Shown: one piece after another, positions 38,345 through 47,239 of the stretch
Layout of the letters: each line of letters begins with the position of its first letter
Numbering within the stretch: position 1 is the stretch's first letter
Assembly (NCBI RefSeq): GCF_030295975.1
Contig: NZ_AP027364.1
Coordinates: forward strand, 3,038,001 to 3,102,000
DNA length: 64,000 bases
From: Thalassotalea atypica
GTDB taxonomy: Bacteria > Pseudomonadota > Gammaproteobacteria > Enterobacterales > Alteromonadaceae
Direction of reading: 5' to 3'
Program-made: the position numbers and the translations under genes
The notes under the pieces: generated by a model
What the model was told of the DNA's origin: nothing
What the model saw: the letters and a program-made list of their open reading frames with translations, nothing else
Database searches by the model: none

Positions 38345-38722
38345 TTAATACTCTAACTGAAACAGTAACTCAGCAAGGTCGGGCTGCCATTGAAATTCTT
38401 TGAGTTTGATTCGCACGCCAATAACTACCACATCTTCTTCTTGTAGGTGGGCTTTTTGTCGCTCAAAGTACTCGCTGCCAACAGGGAAGGATATCTTACC
38501 TTGTGAATTAATCACTCGATACCATGGCACGGGTTGTCCGTTGTGCCCTGCCTCAGGCACATAGCCGAGCGCCTTTCCTACCATGCGCGCACGTCCGGGC
38601 AAGCCTGCTAAATCAGCAACTTGCCCATAGCAGGCAACTTTTCCCATCGGGATTAATTGCACCGTACGCCATATTTTAACGTACTGCGGATTAATGGGCT
38701 GAGGCGGTTTAGCAATTACCAA
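38345..38722 (-). CDS. Alkyltransferase-like DNA repair protein (ATL)
   Basis: A 125-residue protein with the DNA-binding domain of O6-alkylguanine transferases (WRTVQLIPMGKVACYGQVADLAG, RARMVGKALG). The alkyl-accepting PCHRV motif is PWYRV here, so there is no acceptor cysteine and it cannot be a normal MGMT. ATL proteins bind O6-alkylguanine and recruit nucleotide excision repair; their usual motif is PWHRV, so the Tyr is a further change. The frame begins with TTG (38720-38722) and lacks a clear ribosome site; it overlaps the SDR gene by seven bases, suggesting coupled translation. Confidence 0.88.
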   Translation of the reverse strand: MVIAKPPQPINPQYVKIWRTVQLIPMGKVACYGQVADLAGLPGRARMVGKALGYVPEAGHNGQPVPWYRVINSQGKISFPVGSEYFERQKAHLQEEDVVVIGVRIKLKEFQWQPDLAELLFQLEY

Positions 38723-39384
38723 GGCAGTGTCTCACCGTTTGAATGTTTAAAGCCGCCGGTTTGCGCCATAGTCAGTTCGTTAACTAATCCCACGATTCTA
38801 GTGGCTGATACATCGGCAGAAATATCACCGCCATGGTTAACCATATCGGTTTGCACATATCCGGGGTGATAAATACCGACCGCAATATTTCGCGGTGCAA
38901 GGTCATGTGCTAATGATACTGATGCGGCATTAAGCGCTGCTTTTGACATCCGATAGCCATAACGACCACCGGAGCCATTATCGGCAATTGAGCCCATGCG
39001 AGAGGTGATCATCGCCACTTTGCCGCCTTCATTAATTTGGTTTTGCAAGGCTTCAACAACCCGTAGTGGTGCAATGGCGTTAACTTCAAATTGCTCGCGA
39101 ATGGTGGTTAAGTTTAGGTTGGTTAGTTGTTCATCTCTTAAAATACCGGCGTTGCACACCAAGACATCAATATTGACGTTGGCTAGTGCATTTTCCATCA
39201 CTGAAATGCCTTGCTCTGTTGCCACGTCAACTGATTCAATCACGCTTACGCCGAGCGCATCTAACGCCGATGAAGTACGACGACAAAGGGCAAACACATG
39301 GCAGCCTTGTTGCTTAAATTGCGTTGCCATGGCTAAACCAATGCCTCGATTTGCTCCTGTGATCACCACATTTTTTGTCATCAT
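38716..39384 (-). CDS. Short-chain dehydrogenase (SDR family)
   Basis: A 222-residue NAD(P)-dependent SDR: cofactor loop TGANRGIGLAMA at residues 7-18, NAG in LVCNAGIL, catalytic Ser in MITSRMGS and YRMSK for the Tyr-Lys pair. The pattern (GSGGRYGYRMSKAALN) resembles the CsgA/YciK-like carbonyl reductase branch. Substrate unknown. It precedes and overlaps the ATL gene, an unexpected pairing with no known functional link. Confidence 0.9.
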   Translation of the reverse strand: MMTKNVVITGANRGIGLAMATQFKQQGCHVFALCRRTSSALDALGVSVIESVDVATEQGISVMENALANVNIDVLVCNAGILRDEQLTNLNLTTIREQFEVNAIAPLRVVEALQNQINEGGKVAMITSRMGSIADNGSGGRYGYRMSKAALNAASVSLAHDLAPRNIAVGIYHPGYVQTDMVNHGGDISADVSATRIVGLVNELTMAQTGGFKHSNGETLPW

Positions 39385-39610
39385 GAAATTCCTGTTCAGT
39401 AGGTAAATTTTATTATGAAATACAGTATATAAAATTAATACCGCGTGGTGGACTTTTAACGTTCATTAAAACGATATATTGGCAAAACCTGAACAATAAT
39501 TGCGATTAAGAAAACATATATTTACGATCATTTTGTTGGCGAACAAAGACAAACCCGCTATGTTTAAGCTCTTGTAATTTCGTCAATTCCCTTCAACTCA
39601 AGGAAAAGCT

Positions 39611-39913
39611 ATGTTTGCTGTTATCTTTAGAGCAACCACGAAAAATTTAGACGTAGAATATGACAATTTAGTGCAAGAGTTACGTGAAATAGCGTTTTCA
39701 AAATACCGTTGCATTGAGTTTGTTGCCGTGAGCGAAGGAGAAGATGAAATTGCCATTTCTTATTGGCACTCGCTTGAAGACATCAAACAATGGAAACAAG
39801 ATACCAGACATTTATTTGCCCAAAAAATGGGACAAGAAAAATGGTATAGTCAATACCGCATTCAAGTTGTTGAAGTACAACGCGATTACCAATTTGACAC
39901 TGACAAAGTTTAA
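39611..39913 (+). CDS. Antibiotic-biosynthesis-monooxygenase-like small protein
   Basis: A 100-residue protein with the dimeric ferredoxin-like fold of the ABM family by pattern: MFAVIFRATTKN as first strand, a helix, CIEFVAVSEGEDEIAISYWHSLEDIKQW as central strands with the typical W-x-S-x-E-x-x-x-x-W. Some members are quinone monooxygenases or haem-degrading enzymes; many are uncharacterised. It is the first gene of a three-gene plus-strand group (gaps of 26 and 4 bases) with DUF3291 and YaiI. AAGGAAAAG precedes the ATG. Confidence 0.8.
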   Translation: MFAVIFRATTKNLDVEYDNLVQELREIAFSKYRCIEFVAVSEGEDEIAISYWHSLEDIKQWKQDTRHLFAQKMGQEKWYSQYRIQVVEVQRDYQFDTDKV

Positions 39914-39939
39914 TTTTCACTTAAAAGGACGTACTAACT

Positions 39940-40383
39940 ATGGCGAAAGTACTCGCTGAACTAAACATTGCAACCGCACTTGCACCTCTAGATAGCCCAC
40001 AACTTAAAGAGTTTACTGACAACCTTGACCGTATCAATGGTATTGCTGAGCAAAGCCCCGGTTTTGTTTGGCGACTTGAAGACGAAACGGGCAATGCCAC
40101 CAATATTCAAGCCTTTGATAATCCTAACACCATCATCAACTTGTCTGTATGGAAAGACGTAGACGCACTTAAAACTTTTATGTTTAAAACAGACCATGTA
40201 AAATTCTTTAAACGAAAAGCTCAATGGTTTGAAAAACCTCGCATTGCGACTTATGTGCTGTGGTGGATTGAAGACAATGAACACCCCACCGTAGAGCAAG
40301 GTATTGAGAGACTCGAAGCGCTGAGAGCTAATGGTGAAACGCCTGAAGCGTTCAGTTTTAAGCAAACATTTGAGGCCAATTAA
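39940..40383 (+). CDS. DUF3291 family protein
   Basis: A 147-residue soluble protein matching DUF3291: [21 protein letters not shown] at the N terminus, [25 protein letters not shown] and the Trp-rich [22 protein letters not shown] (two parts). The predicted fold is a dimeric alpha-beta barrel like its upstream neighbour, which suggests a related origin. No biochemical function is known for the family. An AAAAGGA site precedes the ATG. Confidence 0.85.
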   Translation: MAKVLAELNIATALAPLDSPQLKEFTDNLDRINGIAEQSPGFVWRLEDETGNATNIQAFDNPNTIINLSVWKDVDALKTFMFKTDHVKFFKRKAQWFEKPRIATYVLWWIEDNEHPTVEQGIERLEALRANGETPEAFSFKQTFEAN

Positions 40384-40387
40384 TTTA

Positions 40388-40831
40388 ATGAATATATGGG
40401 TTGATGCTGACGCTTGTCCAAGCGTAATTAAAAGCATTTTATTTAAAGCAGCTGATCGTACAAAGGTCAACACTGTACTATTAGCTAACCATCCACTTAA
40501 CGTTCCACCTTCTCCCAATATACGCTTCATGCAAGTGAGCTCAGGTTTTGATGTGGCGGATAATGAAATCGTCAAACGCGTGTCAGCGGGTGATTTAGTG
40601 ATCACGCAAGACATTCCCCTTGCAGATGAAGTGATCACATTAGGGGCAACCGCATTAAGCCCTCGCGGCGAGCTGTTTACTAAACACAACATAAAATCAC
40701 GTCTTAATATGCGCGACTTTTACGACACCATGCGCGCGAGCGGTGTACAAACGGGCGGCCCTGCGGCGCTGAGTCAAAGCGATCGACAAGCCTTTGCAAA
40801 TCATCTAGATAGCATATTGGCCAAGCGTTAA
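40388..40831 (+). CDS. YaiI/YqxD family protein (UPF0178)
   Basis: A 147-residue member of UPF0178 (E. coli YaiI 152). The signature [22 protein letters not shown] at the N terminus, [15 protein letters not shown] and the late [18 protein letters not shown] are typical. The conserved acidic residues suggest a PIN-like nuclease fold; activity is unproven. I use the ATG at 40388, four bases after the DUF3291 stop; the longer frame overlaps that gene. Confidence 0.92.
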   Translation: MNIWVDADACPSVIKSILFKAADRTKVNTVLLANHPLNVPPSPNIRFMQVSSGFDVADNEIVKRVSAGDLVITQDIPLADEVITLGATALSPRGELFTKHNIKSRLNMRDFYDTMRASGVQTGGPAALSQSDRQAFANHLDSILAKR

Positions 40832-41083
40832 ATTTAAGTAAGAAGTCATCTGCTAACGCGACAATGTTAATAATTGTAATCGCGCTACATTTTCTTAACT
40901 TATTAATAATTCAATAAATATTGAACAATCATCATAAAATTAATTAATTATTTGGTGGTTATTAAGTGAAAAACTGACGAATAATGACGGTGCTTTTTTG
41001 TCAGTCATAAACAATAAATGATAGACTTGTACCTAATTTCCAATGCAAATCTGCCAAGCCATCAACGTTAAGGACCACGCAAA

Positions 41084-41452
41084 ATGATAAAACGCTTAGC
41101 GATAAGCATCTTTTTATTATTATCGATTGTTTCACAATCGTTTGCCGTTGTGTCTAGCGCTCAAGATGCTCATCAACTTGATATTGAACACATTCAAATT
41201 GAACACAATCATCTCAGTGACGATTCAGCTAATCCATTGAACCACGAGACGAATGCAGGAAATTCTACTGGCGCGGATCACAATGTATCTGATTGTCATC
41301 ACTGTGGTCATTGCCATGGTTCACACACCAACTGGGTAACACCCGACAACGAAAGTTTATTACCTGTTAGTCAACAGTTGGCTGTTTTCACCTACTTAAA
41401 TGCTCCCAAACTAGGCCATTACAACGGTTTATACCGCCCTCCAACCGCTTAA
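41084..41452 (+). CDS. His-rich exported protein, probable metal binder
   Basis: A 122-residue protein with a clear signal peptide (MIKRLAISIFLLLSIVSQSFA). The mature part has many His plus a compact Cys/His cluster, DCHHCGHCHGSH, and ends in LYRPPTA, a tail seen in small periplasmic proteins encoded ahead of heavy-metal RND pumps. It probably binds Cu, Zn or a similar cation in the periplasm and may pass it to the His-rich adaptor encoded 251 bases downstream. AAGGA lies nine bases before the ATG. The family name is uncertain. Confidence 0.78.
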   Translation: MIKRLAISIFLLLSIVSQSFAVVSSAQDAHQLDIEHIQIEHNHLSDDSANPLNHETNAGNSTGADHNVSDCHHCGHCHGSHTNWVTPDNESLLPVSQQLAVFTYLNAPKLGHYNGLYRPPTA

Positions 41453-41522
41453 CCTAGAAATGGTCTATTGATCTCTTTGTTGAGCGCTCTGTCAGCTTTA
41501 TGACCGATCTTACGATTATTTT

Positions 41523-41536
41523 ACCCATTAATGGGT
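41523..41536. other. 14-base perfect palindrome between the His-rich gene and the RND adaptor
   Basis: ACCCATTAATGGGT is a perfect palindrome in the 251-base gap before the adaptor gene. It could be a repressor site for a metal regulator or part of a short hairpin. No regulator gene is nearby. The rest of the gap shows no gene. Confidence 0.35.
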
Positions 41537-41703
41537 TCACACATGTATGTATTAAATAAATCTAGTGCATCGTGTTGAAAGCGCCGTCTAATGAACAGCA
41601 GACAGCCCACAATTATGGTCAATAGCCTTAATCACTTTACGAATAACTTAGCACAAAGCCTTAGTTGTTCATTGGTTGTATTTCTATTTTAAGAGCTTTA
41701 AAA

Positions 41704-43002
41704 ATGACTGTTTTATCAAAAAACGGCGCGTTGATTGTCGCGTCTATTCTACTCTCTTGTCAGTTTTCCGCGTATGGCCTGAACACCTCCCCAGGCGCAC
41801 AGGCTGAACAACTGAGCGAAGTTACACATGAGCATGCAGAAAACGAAACACATGCCCATAAAGAAACTCATCAAGAAGAACCCCATCAAGAAGAAAAGAA
41901 CACAAATGACCATGATGATGAGCACGAGTCCCACAAGGACCATACAGATCAACATCAAGAGCATCAAAACGCTAATGAAAATCATGAAAACGTAGCGTTA
42001 GTTTCACTCACCCAAAAACAAATGCAATTGGCCAACATCAAAGTACAAATACTTAATGCTCAATTGATGAATGAAAAGCTATATGCACCAGGCGAAGTAA
42101 AAGCGAATGGCTATACCAGCTTTTTAATCTCTCCACGCGTTGATTCCGTGGTGATAAAACGTCACATTTCTCTTGGTCAGCACGTTAAGAAAGACCAAAC
42201 TCTAATTACCTTGTTTAGTGAAACAGTGGCACAAGCACAAGCTGAATATCGCACCTTTTATGCAGATTGGCAGCGAGTGGAAAACCTTAATGACACAATA
42301 TTAAGCGAGAAACAAAAATCAGAGGCTTATACTCGATACATTGCGGCGCGTGCGATATTACTGGCCTACGGCCTAAGCCAAAAAGACATTGCTACGTTAG
42401 TAAATAATGATAACGCCACGTTAGGACGGTATTACTTAAAAGCGGGGCAAAATGGTGTAATTCTCAATGATGATTTTCAACAAGGACAACGCGTAAACGC
42501 AGGACAAGCACTTGCCACAATCGTCGATGAATCAGAGTTATGGGTTGAAGCAAATCTTGCCCCAAATGCAGATGTTAAACTCCCGCTGGGCGGCACAGCC
42601 ACATTGACCATCAATGGCAAAAACTACCCTAGCCGCATTATCCAACAAGGCCACACTATTGACCCTGTCACTCGAACCCGGATCATCCGGTTATCCGTTA
42701 AAAACAACAGCCATGATCTGCACGCCGGTATGTTTGGTGATGTATTTTTTGAAGCAAACAGCCAAACCAAAGTGATTACCGTGCCACAAACCGCACTGAT
42801 GCGCGGCGCTGATGGCGACTGGACAATTTTTGTTGAACAAGCACCGGGCAAGTTTGTGCCCACCGAAGTTCGCTTAGGCCGCGTGTTTGGGAGTTTTCAA
42901 GAAATATTAGGTATACAGCCGGGTTTGAACGTTGCCATACAAGGAGCGTTTTTTATTGCATCTGAACAAGCGAAAAGCGGCTTTGACCCGCACAACCACT
43001 AA
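41704..43002 (+). CDS. Heavy-metal RND efflux periplasmic adaptor (CusB/CzcB family)
   Basis: The membrane-fusion subunit links the inner membrane pump to an outer membrane channel. A signal peptide covers about residues 1-25. A region of about 55 residues that is almost all His, Glu, Asp, Gln, Asn and Lys follows (about residues 33-90), then the usual adaptor: lipoyl/barrel start LYAPGEVKANGY, hairpin with TLFSETVAQAQAEY, and the beta-barrel and membrane-proximal domains (HAGMFGDVFFEA). I chose the ATG at 41704, which makes a proper signal peptide; the longer frame starts at TTG. The pump gene follows after 14 bases. The metal is not determined. Confidence 0.92.
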   Translation: MTVLSKNGALIVASILLSCQFSAYGLNTSPGAQAEQLSEVTHEHAENETHAHKETHQEEPHQEEKNTNDHDDEHESHKDHTDQHQEHQNANENHENVALVSLTQKQMQLANIKVQILNAQLMNEKLYAPGEVKANGYTSFLISPRVDSVVIKRHISLGQHVKKDQTLITLFSETVAQAQAEYRTFYADWQRVENLNDTILSEKQKSEAYTRYIAARAILLAYGLSQKDIATLVNNDNATLGRYYLKAGQNGVILNDDFQQGQRVNAGQALATIVDESELWVEANLAPNADVKLPLGGTATLTINGKNYPSRIIQQGHTIDPVTRTRIIRLSVKNNSHDLHAGMFGDVFFEANSQTKVITVPQTALMRGADGDWTIFVEQAPGKFVPTEVRLGRVFGSFQEILGIQPGLNVAIQGAFFIASEQAKSGFDPHNH

Positions 43003-43016
43003 ACGGAGCAAACGTA

Positions 43017-46000
43017 ATGAATAACCATAGCGTAAGTCGTCTGATCGGTTGGGCGGTAACCAATCGATTCATCGTGGTCATTGCCTTGTTAAGTATTTTA
43101 ACCGCGGCATTTATAGCAATCCCCAAACTAAACCTTGATGCCTTTCCTGACGTGACCAACGTGCAAGTGACCATTAATACGGAAGCGCCAGGCTTAGCCT
43201 CTGAAGAAGTCGAGCAACTGATCACCTTCCCGATTGAATCGGTCATGTATGCCCTGCCTGATGTAGAGGAAGTAAGATCAATTTCTAAAACAGGTTTGTC
43301 AGGCATCACCGTGGTGTTTAAGGAAGGCACCGATATTTACTTTGCCAGACAGTTAGTGTTTGAGCGTTTGCAAAGTGCAAAAGAAATCATACCTGCGGGT
43401 TTAGGTACACCAGAGCTTGGCCCAAATACATCTGGGCTGGGCCAAGTGTATCAATACTTACTGATGGCAGACGATGTATCTGGCTACGATCAAACTGCAC
43501 TACGTAGTTTAAATGATTGGGTGGTGAAGCTTTTATTAATGCCTGTTGATGGCATCACTGATGTGCTTTCGTTCGGTGGTCAGGTAAAGCAATACCAAGT
43601 CAACATTAACCCGTCTCGCTTGCTCGCTTACAACTTGTCACAACAAGATGTGGTTGCAGCAATTGAGCGAAGCAACACTAACGTAGGCGGTTGGTACATG
43701 AATCGTGGCCAAGAGCAATTGGTGATCCGAGGTACAGGTTGGATCAAGCCGGATCTGCAAGGCCTTACTGAAATATCTCAAACGCCACTTAAAACCGTTA
43801 ATGGTGCTGTAATTACCGTTGCAGATGTTGCCAAGGTAGAACTCGGTAGTGAAATTCGTCAAGGCGCGGTCACCATGACTCGTCGAAACTCTGACAATAG
43901 CATTTCAGGGCTAGACGAAGTGGTATCAGGTATTGTGTTAAAGCGCATGGGTGCAAACACTAAATCAACCATTGATGGCATTAATGAGCGCGTGACTTTA
44001 ATTCAACAAGCCTTACCTGACGGTGTTACCTTTGAGCCGTTTTACGATCAAAGTCAATTGATTACCGCTTCAGTCGATACAGTCGTTCAAGCGTTGTTAT
44101 TGGCCTTTGTCTTTATTGTTATTGTTCTGGCGCTGTTTTTAATGAACCTGCGCGCCACACTATTGGTGTTGATCTCTATCCCAATCTCAATCGGCATCGC
44201 CTTAATGTTAATGTCATGGCTTGGGCTTTCTGCCAACTTGATGTCGCTTGGCGGTTTAGCCGTCGCCATTGGTATGTTGGTTGATGGCTCGGTGGTGATG
44301 GTTGAAAATATTTTTAAACACTTATCGATTAAGCAATCAGCATCCGAGCAAGAGCTGTCCAATATCGAGCGGATCAAAATCGCTGGCCAAGAAGTGGCCA
44401 AGCCTACCCTGTTTGCAACGTTAATTATTTTAGTGGTATTTGCGCCTATGTTCACCTTTGAAGGGGTGGAAGCAAAGCTATTTCAACCCATGGCAATCAG
44501 TATCATGTTGGCGATTGTTTCAGCTTTATTAGTCGCTTTGGTCGTTGTTCCAGCAACTGCCTGTTTGCTCTTTAAATCAAAACCTACGTTTAGGAAAAGC
44601 TTTGTTTTAACCCCTATCGCTCACGCTTATAAAACTAGCTTAGCCGCGGCGATTAAAGCGCCCAAGTTAGTGTTATCGACTGCTAGCTTATTATTAGTGT
44701 TAGCAATAGGCTTATCACAACAGCTAGGGACAGAGTTTATTCCTGAATTAGAAGAAGGCACCATTAACTTGCGGGTCACTTTGGCGCCATCAAGCAGCCT
44801 AGAAACTGCATTAGAATTAGCACCCAAACTAGAAGATATGTTGATGGAATTTCCTGAGGTTGAATATGCTTTGAGCCGCATCGGTCGCGCGGAAATAGGC
44901 GGCGATCCTGAGCCGGTTAATAACATTGAGATTTACTTAGGATTAAAACCCATCACGAAGTGGCAAAGCGCAAATTCGCGTTTAGTATTGCAAGACTTAA
45001 TGGCTAAAAAGTTAGAGCAATTTCCGGGCTTACTACTTAATTTTTCACAGCCAATTGCCACCCGAGTTGATGAACTACTTTCCGGTGTTAAAGCGCAATT
45101 AGCGATAAAATTATTTGGCGCTGATCTTGATGTGCTCGCCGAAAAAGGCAAAGAATTAGAGCTACTGGTACAACAAATCGACGGCACACGAGATGTTGCC
45201 CTTGAGCAAATATCAGGGGAAGCTCAATTAGTGATTGCGCCTAATCGCAGACAATTATCTCGATATGGCTTATCTGTAGAAGATGTGATGTCTGTCGTGC
45301 GAGATGGCGTAGGCGGACAAACGGCAGGACAAATCATTAAGGGTAATGAACGCTATGATATTTACACTCGTTTAGCCAAGCGTTTTCGACAAAACCAAGC
45401 GGCCATTGCCGAGTTAAGGATGCAATCACCAACAGGGGCTTGGGTAAGACTAGGTGATATTGCCGATGTCAGCATTGCCTCAGGGCCACCACAAATTCGT
45501 CGTGATGATGTCCAGCGTCGTGTGGTTATTCAAGCCAATGTTCAAGGCAGAGACATGGGCAGTATAGTCGCTGACATTCGCAAGGCAATTAACAAAAAGG
45601 TTGAACTACCAGCAGGATATAGCGTGAGTTTCGGCGGTCAATTTGAAAGCCAGCAACGTGCACAAAAACGATTATTAATCGTTGTTCCGTTATCCTTATT
45701 GCTAATTGCGGGTTTACTGTTCTTTGCCTTTGGCTCACTAAAACAAGCAGGGCTGATACTGGTCAATATTCCGCTTGCTGCAATCGGTGGAGTGTTTGCG
45801 CTTTACATCTCTGAACAGTACTTATCGGTACCAAGCTCCGTGGGTTTCATCACCCTCTTTGGTGTTGCTGTGCTTAATGGTGTAGTGATGGTGGAAAGCA
45901 TTAACCAACGTATTGCTGCTGGTGTTGCAATGCAGCGAGCAATATTTGAGGGCGCTCAATCTCGCCTTAGACCGGTATTAATGACAGCTATCACTTCGGC

Positions 46001-46157
46001 ACTCGGCCTGATACCTATATTGGTGTCAAATGGCGTTGGCGCGGAAATACAAAAGCCATTAGCAACGGTAATAATTGGCGGGTTATTTTCAGCAACCCTG
46101 TTAACACTTTATGTGTTGCCGATTCTTTACCCTAAGTTTTCAAATCACAGCGACTAA
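43017..46157 (+). CDS. Heavy-metal RND efflux pump (CusA/CzcA family)
   Basis: A proton-driven inner membrane trimeric pump of 1046 residues, with the RND pattern of one helix, large periplasmic loop, helices 2-7, second loop and helices 8-12. The heavy-metal subfamily is clear from LNLDAFPDVTNVQV and VSRLIGWAVTNRF. The helix-4 signature reads AIGMLVDGSVVMVEN: it keeps DG..V..EN but lacks the first Asp of the DFG found in Zn/Co/Cd pumps, so the cation cannot be assigned with confidence. GGAG lies eight bases before the ATG. No outer membrane factor gene (czcC/cusC) is adjacent. A terminator follows. Confidence 0.93.
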   Translation: MNNHSVSRLIGWAVTNRFIVVIALLSILTAAFIAIPKLNLDAFPDVTNVQVTINTEAPGLASEEVEQLITFPIESVMYALPDVEEVRSISKTGLSGITVVFKEGTDIYFARQLVFERLQSAKEIIPAGLGTPELGPNTSGLGQVYQYLLMADDVSGYDQTALRSLNDWVVKLLLMPVDGITDVLSFGGQVKQYQVNINPSRLLAYNLSQQDVVAAIERSNTNVGGWYMNRGQEQLVIRGTGWIKPDLQGLTEISQTPLKTVNGAVITVADVAKVELGSEIRQGAVTMTRRNSDNSISGLDEVVSGIVLKRMGANTKSTIDGINERVTLIQQALPDGVTFEPFYDQSQLITASVDTVVQALLLAFVFIVIVLALFLMNLRATLLVLISIPISIGIALMLMSWLGLSANLMSLGGLAVAIGMLVDGSVVMVENIFKHLSIKQSASEQELSNIERIKIAGQEVAKPTLFATLIILVVFAPMFTFEGVEAKLFQPMAISIMLAIVSALLVALVVVPATACLLFKSKPTFRKSFVLTPIAHAYKTSLAAAIKAPKLVLSTASLLLVLAIGLSQQLGTEFIPELEEGTINLRVTLAPSSSLETALELAPKLEDMLMEFPEVEYALSRIGRAEIGGDPEPVNNIEIYLGLKPITKWQSANSRLVLQDLMAKKLEQFPGLLLNFSQPIATRVDELLSGVKAQLAIKLFGADLDVLAEKGKELELLVQQIDGTRDVALEQISGEAQLVIAPNRRQLSRYGLSVEDVMSVVRDGVGGQTAGQIIKGNERYDIYTRLAKRFRQNQAAIAELRMQSPTGAWVRLGDIADVSIASGPPQIRRDDVQRRVVIQANVQGRDMGSIVADIRKAINKKVELPAGYSVSFGGQFESQQRAQKRLLIVVPLSLLLIAGLLFFAFGSLKQAGLILVNIPLAAIGGVFALYISEQYLSVPSSVGFITLFGVAVLNGVVMVESINQRIAAGVAMQRAIFEGAQSRLRPVLMTAITSALGLIPILVSNGVGAEIQKPLATVIIGGLFSATLLTLYVLPILYPKFSNHSD

Positions 46158-46161
46158 CACT

Positions 46162-46192
46162 AAAAAGGCCTCATCATTTGATGAGGCCTTTT
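46162..46192. terminator. Bidirectional terminator between the RND pump and kdsB
   Basis: AAAAGGCCTCATCA pairs with TGATGAGGCCTTTT, a long near-perfect stem with A-run on the left and T-run on the right. It serves the two convergent genes. Confidence 0.88.
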
Positions 46193-46227
46193 AATGGGGA
46201 ATACACAAAAAAATAACCGATAAAGTG

Positions 46228-46995
46228 TTACTTTAAACTCGCTGCGTACACGCGTGCTTTTTCTAAATCTTCAGGCGTATCTACACCTTCAACCGGTAAA
46301 TTGTGCGGCGCGACATCAACATGGATTTTTTCACCTTGCCATAAAACTCTTAGCTGCTCTAATGATTCTGTTTGCTCTAACTGGCTTGCTGGCCACGCGA
46401 CATATTCTTTTATAAAAGCCGCACGATACGCATAAATTCCGATATGACGTAGATAAAAATCACCTATTTCAGTCACCGTGTCTTTGCCTAGAAAACGATT
46501 ACGATCATATGGTATGGTTGCACGGGTAAAATACATCGCATACCCTTTTTTATCGCACAATACTTTTACCGCATTAGGATTAAACGCCTCTTCAACACTG
46601 GCGATATTGACCGCTAAGGTTGCCATGTTGGCTTCGTTTTGACCCGCTAAATTTTTTGCTACTTGGCTAATATTGTTAGCTGGAATAAATGGCTCATCAC
46701 CTTGCACATTGACAATCACTTGATCATCGGCAAACTGGTATTTTTCCACCACTTCGGCAAGTCGCTCAGTACCTGATTGATGATCCGCACTTGTTCTACA
46801 CACCTCTCCACCAAAGCCAAGTACGGCTTGTTCAACCTTGCTGTTATCGGTCGCGACAATTACGCGCTCCGCACCACTTTGCTGAGCTTTCTCAACCACC
46901 CATTGGATCATCGGCTTACCGTCAATTTCTGCTAGCACTTTGCCTGGTAAACGCGAAGACTCGTAACGCGCAGGGATAACAACAACAAAAGACAT
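46228..46995 (-). CDS. kdsB: 3-deoxy-manno-octulosonate cytidylyltransferase (CMP-KDO synthetase)
   Basis: KdsB activates KDO as CMP-KDO for lipopolysaccharide core synthesis. The nucleotide-binding start [17 protein letters not shown] and QGDEPFI are diagnostic; RHIGIYAYR and [12 protein letters not shown] follow as usual. Length 255 (E. coli 248). Two bases separate it from the Trm112-like gene upstream; it ends the comEC-msbA-lpxK-ycaR-kdsB run. Confidence 0.97.
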   Translation of the reverse strand: MSFVVVIPARYESSRLPGKVLAEIDGKPMIQWVVEKAQQSGAERVIVATDNSKVEQAVLGFGGEVCRTSADHQSGTERLAEVVEKYQFADDQVIVNVQGDEPFIPANNISQVAKNLAGQNEANMATLAVNIASVEEAFNPNAVKVLCDKKGYAMYFTRATIPYDRNRFLGKDTVTEIGDFYLRHIGIYAYRAAFIKEYVAWPASQLEQTESLEQLRVLWQGEKIHVDVAPHNLPVEGVDTPEDLEKARVYAASLK

Positions 46996-46997
46996 AA

Positions 46998-47180
46998 TTA
47001 CGCCTCTTCTGAATTTATACGTCGTGCTTCATTTTCTAAAAGCACTGGGATATCTTTTTCAATTGGGTAAGCCAGTCGGTCAAAATTACAAATTAACTCA
47101 TTGTTTTCACGATCTAAGTCCAACTTACCTTTACAAACTGGACAGGCCAAAATTTCCATTAGTTTGATGTCAAATGCCAT
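46998..47180 (-). CDS. ycaR: Trm112 family zinc protein (YcaR)
   Basis: A 60-residue protein, the same length as E. coli YcaR. A zinc-type CPVC motif ([13 protein letters not shown]) and [16 protein letters not shown] match the Trm112/UPF0434 family. Its bacterial role is unclear; it is regularly encoded between lpxK and kdsB, as here. Confidence 0.93.
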   Translation of the reverse strand: MAFDIKLMEILACPVCKGKLDLDRENNELICNFDRLAYPIEKDIPVLLENEARRINSEEA

Positions 47181-47239
47181 AATTACTACTCTTTTGTCAT
47201 TAAATATTGTCTAAACCGTATTGTTTAGTACGAACTTGC

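Noticed and set aside
39988-40692. 234-codon minus-strand frame opposite DUF3291 and yaiI
   Set aside because: Antisense to two recognised genes, low-complexity translation, no ribosome site evidence.
40857-40884. CGCGA...TCGCG stem after yaiI
   Set aside because: Possible terminator, but the stem is interrupted and the following T-run is broken, so I did not annotate it.
40973-41005. ACTGAC / GTCAGT repeat upstream of the His-rich exported protein gene
   Set aside because: Six-base arms 21 bases apart are expected by chance in a gap of this size.
41749-41985. Very hydrophobic minus-strand frame opposite the His-rich adaptor region
   Set aside because: The Met/Leu/Val-rich translation is simply the complement of His/Glu/Asp codons.
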